This document shows positions 6,060-8,693 of a stretch of 8,693 nt of DNA, piece by piece. The translations under genes and the position numbers were made by a program. How positions within the stretch are numbered: the stretch's first letter is position 1; the number at the start of each line of letters is the position of its first letter. The notes under the pieces are model-generated. The model searched no databases. It saw only the letters and a program-made list of their open reading frames with translations, and was not told where the DNA came from. This DNA is from an uncultured Succinatimonas sp. (lineage in GTDB: Bacteria; Pseudomonadota; Gammaproteobacteria; Enterobacterales; Succinivibrionaceae), in contig NZ_CAJKVK010000081.1 in assembly GCF_905203285.1 (NCBI RefSeq), forward strand, positions 1 through 8,693, given 5' to 3'.

Positions 6060-8030
6060 GTGTCACGCTCAATTATGCTTGTCCCGACAGCAAAGTCTAC
6101 CGGGATTTTTACCGCAAGTTTAGGTTTAGTAAAGGCTTTAAAAGATAAAGGCGTAAATGCCGCTTTATTCCGTCCTTTTGACTGCTGCAAAAATGTTTGC
6201 GCCTGCAAAGACTCTTATTCAGTCAGCTTCTGCGACGCTGTAAAACAGATCGCTGCCGGCGAAAGAACTGAACTTTTAGAGAAAGTAGTTGCCAATTTCA
6301 AACGTTTCCTTGCTGACACTAAAGCCGACGTGGTCATCGCAGAAGGCGTCATTAATGACAAACTTGATCAAGATAAATTAAACGCAGACGTCTGCCACGC
6401 CCTTGATGCCGACATCGTTGTAGTAAATTTAGGCAAATGTGCTAAAGCTAAAGCTTTAAATGCAGTTACATTACAGGCTTTCGGCAACGCAGGTAAAACC
6501 CGCGTCGTCGGCAACATCATTTTAAACCGTAACGCCCCGAAAGACGCTCACGGCGAAAAGCGTCTCGTTCTTGCCGGAAACGGTGGTGAATTTACCGCTT
6601 GCTGTGATGATTGCGCAATTGACAATATTATTGCCGATATTCCTTTTGACATGTACAACTACGCCGTCCGCGCCAAGGATATTGCCGACTTTATCGGCGG
6701 AAAAGTCGTAGCAGGCGATGCTGAAGCCCGCGGCTTCCGCGTAGTGTTCGATCTTAAAGACAAGAACAAGAAACATGTCCTTATTACCGAGACTTTACCT
6801 ACCGAAGCAGAATCAGGCATCGTAGTATTAGCTAAAGGCATTGAAGGCCAGTTATCAAATGTCAACGCCGTAATCAGCTCCGAGCAAAATGTTTGGGATA
6901 TCGCCAAGACTTTGGCCCGCATGCCTGCTCATCTTGCCGCTGATGATACTGCTCGTGCCGATAAAGCTGCTGAATTTGCCGCTCCTTATTTTGACGCTGA
7001 CGCACTTGCCTCTTTAGCTAAAGTTGACGCAGATCGTACTCCGCTCATGAGCCCTGCAGCTTTCCGTTTAAAATTAACCGAACTTGCCCGTGCCGCACAC
7101 AAGCGCATTGCTTTACCTGAGGGCGACGAGCCGCGTACTGTTTGTGCTGCCGCTAAAGTAGCAGCATCAGGCATTGCCACTCCGGTTCTTTTCGGAAAGA
7201 AAGACAAAATCTTGGCAGTTGCTAAAGAACAAGGCGTAACTTTAGGTGAAGGCGTACAATTCGTCGATCCTGAGGAAGTTCGTCAGAATTACGTAGCTCG
7301 CTTGGTTGAACTACGTAAGAAGAAAGGCCTTACCGAAGAGCAGGCAATCGACATGCTGCAGGACAATGTCGTTTTAGGTACCATGATGCTTGAGCGCAAT
7401 GAAGTTGACGGTTTGGTTTCCGGCGCTGTCCATACCACTGCCAACACCATTCGCCCGCCGCTTCAGATCATCAAAACCGCTCCTAATGCATCCCTCGTTT
7501 CTTCAGTATTCTTCATGCTGATGCCGGAGCAGGTTTACGTTTTCGGCGACTGCGCCATCAATCCGAACCCGACCCCCGCTGACTTGGCGGAAATTGCCAT
7601 TCAGTCAGCTGATACCGCTAAGACTTTCGGTATTGATCCTCGTGTTGCGATGGTCACCTACTCAACCGGCACTTCAGGTAAAGGCCCTGATATTGACACC
7701 GTAGCAGAGGCAACCCGTATTGCTAAAGAAAAGCGTCCTGATCTTAACATTGACGGTCCCCTGCAGTACGATGCTGCCGTAATGCCTAATGTTGCAGCTC
7801 AGAAAGCTCCGGGCTCTTCTGTCGCGGGTAAAGCTACCGTCTTTATTTTCCCGTCTCTTGAAGTAGGCAACGTTGTTTATAAAGCAGTACAGCGTTCTGC
7901 CGACCTGGTCTCCATCGGACCTATGCTTCAGGGTATGAGAAAACCGGTAAACGATTTGTCTCGCGGTGCCTTAGTTGACGATATTATTTACACTATCGCC
8001 ATTACTGCCATCCAGGCAACTCAGGAATAA
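6060..8030 (+). CDS. pta: Phosphate acetyltransferase, long (three-domain) form
   Basis: Pta interconverts acetyl-CoA plus phosphate with acetyl phosphate plus CoA, the step before acetate kinase in acetate and ATP formation. The GTG start at 6060 is chosen because MSRSIMLVPT then matches the E. coli N-terminus (MSRIIMLIPT) and GGAG lies 8 bases upstream. An ATG at 6039 would add seven unmatched residues. The 656-residue product has a CobB/BioD-like N-terminal domain (about 1-190) with a degenerate P-loop, as in E. coli, a shortened DRTGG-type region (about 195-295), and the catalytic PTA_PTB domain (about 330-656) with DNVVLGTMMLE, GLVSGAVHTTANTIRPPLQ, GDCAINPNPT and YSTGTSG, nearly identical to E. 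coli. E. coli Pta has 714 residues, and the difference lies in the regulatory half. That half is unusually cysteine-rich (Cys42, 43, 47, 49, 58, 181, 182, 185). ackA is not adjacent. Codon use is richer in C-ending codons than potF or yfcH, consistent with high expression. Confidence 0.97.
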   Translation: MSRSIMLVPTAKSTGIFTASLGLVKALKDKGVNAALFRPFDCCKNVCACKDSYSVSFCDAVKQIAAGERTELLEKVVANFKRFLADTKADVVIAEGVINDKLDQDKLNADVCHALDADIVVVNLGKCAKAKALNAVTLQAFGNAGKTRVVGNIILNRNAPKDAHGEKRLVLAGNGGEFTACCDDCAIDNIIADIPFDMYNYAVRAKDIADFIGGKVVAGDAEARGFRVVFDLKDKNKKHVLITETLPTEAESGIVVLAKGIEGQLSNVNAVISSEQNVWDIAKTLARMPAHLAADDTARADKAAEFAAPYFDADALASLAKVDADRTPLMSPAAFRLKLTELARAAHKRIALPEGDEPRTVCAAAKVAASGIATPVLFGKKDKILAVAKEQGVTLGEGVQFVDPEEVRQNYVARLVELRKKKGLTEEQAIDMLQDNVVLGTMMLERNEVDGLVSGAVHTTANTIRPPLQIIKTAPNASLVSSVFFMLMPEQVYVFGDCAINPNPTPADLAEIAIQSADTAKTFGIDPRVAMVTYSTGTSGKGPDIDTVAEATRIAKEKRPDLNIDGPLQYDAAVMPNVAAQKAPGSSVAGKATVFIFPSLEVGNVVYKAVQRSADLVSIGPMLQGMRKPVNDLSRGALVDDIIYTIAITAIQATQE

Positions 8031-8049
8031 TATTACCTTGATATTTATA

Positions 8050-8074
8050 GGGCGGCTCTACATGCCGCCCTTTT
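8050..8074 (+). terminator. Rho-independent terminator after pta
   Basis: GGGCGGC (8050-8056) pairs perfectly with GCCGCCC (8064-8070) around a seven-base loop and is followed by TTTT. It lies 19 bases after the pta stop and only 12 bases before the next gene's ATG, so it separates pta from that gene or limits read-through. Confidence 0.9.
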
Positions 8075-8086
8075 CATATACGCACT

Positions 8087-8693
8087 ATGAATATTCTTAT
8101 AATCGGAGCCAGCGGTTATTTAGGCCGCGCCTTAACTTTAAAATTACACACTAAAGACAATACGCTCTATCTGCTTGGACGCGATAAAAATAAAACATAC
8201 GAAGTTTTCAAACGAATTCTTTCTTCCTTTGTCCCTTTTCCTAAAATTTTAGATTACAAAGATGAATTACCTGATGCGGATATAGTTATAAATCTCGCAG
8301 GCGAAAGCATCGCTGCCAAAATACTGACCAAAAAGCGAATAAAAACACTGGAAAGCTCAAGACTTGACGTACTGGCGCACATTGAAAATAAATTAAAAAA
8401 ATACTCCTGTAAATCAAGAATATTACTTCAGGCAAGTGCACTTGGCATATATGAAGACAACTCATCAAATATAGGCAATGACGAACTTGCCTTAATTTGT
8501 AAGACAGTTGAAGATAAAGCTTTAAGCTTAAATAATATATTCTCCCGCATTGTCGCATTACGGCTTGGCATTATCTTAGGCAAAGAAAGTCCTTTTATTC
8601 AAAAAATAAATAAAATACCCCCTATCAAATTCATCGGCAAAGAAAAGCATATCGGCTGGATTAGTATTGAAGATACGGTTAATGCAATTATTT
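8087..8693 (+). CDS. yfcH: YfcH/SDR39U1-type NAD(P)-dependent epimerase (partial, 3' end outside window)
   Basis: The first 202 codons are open to the window edge. The product is an atypical short-chain dehydrogenase of the YfcH (TIGR01777-type) family. It shows an N-terminal Rossmann dinucleotide-binding motif GASGYLG (7-13), the family block DIVINLAGESIA (65-76), ESSRLDVLAHIE (89-100), and the later KHIGWISIEDTVNAII (187-202). The biochemical substrate of this family is not well defined. The usual S-A-T-G-Y-Y-G active-site segment reads S-A-L-G-I-Y-E here (117-123), so the catalytic region is somewhat diverged. The ATG at 8087 is the only possible start, because an in-frame stop lies at 8048-8050. 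No Shine-Dalgarno sequence precedes it and the pta terminator is only 12 bases upstream, so expression is probably weak or uses an unseen internal promoter. Its sequence is much more AT-rich than pta. Confidence 0.85.
   Translation, partial: MNILIIGASGYLGRALTLKLHTKDNTLYLLGRDKNKTYEVFKRILSSFVPFPKILDYKDELPDADIVINLAGESIAAKILTKKRIKTLESSRLDVLAHIENKLKKYSCKSRILLQASALGIYEDNSSNIGNDELALICKTVEDKALSLNNIFSRIVALRLGIILGKESPFIQKINKIPPIKFIGKEKHIGWISIEDTVNAII

Noticed and set aside
6522..7207. Three minus-strand open frames of 73-87 codons opposite pta
   Set aside because: They result from the biased codon use of pta on the other strand and have no ribosome sites or motifs of note.
8286..8558. A 90-codon open frame on the minus strand
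   Set aside because: It lies wholly antisense to the clear YfcH-like frame and has no recognisable motif.
1..8693. CRISPR arrays, complete insertion sequences, phage or toxin-antitoxin genes
   Set aside because: No regularly spaced long repeats, transposase, integrase or small paired genes are visible.

Overview
The window looks like ordinary chromosome from an AT-rich gammaproteobacterium. AspC and the C-terminal half of Pta resemble the enterobacterial proteins closely, and a DUF2333-type protein and a YfcH-type epimerase point the same way. Low G+C, a cysteine-rich Pta and a mixed-acid gene set would suit an anaerobe such as a Succinivibrionaceae member, but that placement is inference.

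Layout, left to right. (1) Two minus-strand genes form a likely operon: a DUF2333-like membrane-anchored protein (1908-2813), then, after 15 bases, a half-size ABC exporter (57-1892, GTG start). (2) A 340-base divergent spacer (2814-3153) holds a possible promoter, three CAAAATG repeats at exact 16-base intervals and two perfect palindromes. (3) A stand-alone PotF-like periplasmic polyamine-binding protein (3154-4242) has no potGHI beside it. (4) A hairpin at 4247-4282 ends both potF and the convergent aspC (4301-5497). (5) A 562-base divergent spacer (5498-6059) between aspC and pta holds the most unusual item: a compact, GC-rich, highly structured element at about 5695-5819. (6) Long-form phosphate acetyltransferase pta (6060-8030, GTG start) is followed by a strong terminator. 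(7) A yfcH-like epimerase begins 13 bases after the terminator U-tract and runs off the end.

The genes serve central carbon and nitrogen metabolism: AspC links oxaloacetate to aspartate, Pta links acetyl-CoA to acetyl phosphate, and PotF captures polyamines. They appear to be separate transcription units, not one pathway.

The best candidate for something undescribed is the 5695-5819 element. It is 54% G+C over 5701-5820, against 33% in the 60 bases on either side. It carries several hairpins and a possible pseudoknot, and both ends have an ATGAAG repeat on the minus strand. It resembles, from memory and unverified, the scaffold of a transposon-encoded guide RNA (HEARO / IscB omega-RNA type) without its protein gene. 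Secondary leads are cysteine clusters in the Pta N-terminal domain, altered pocket residues in the PotF homologue, an operator-like palindrome at the pta promoter, and a two-hairpin aspC leader.
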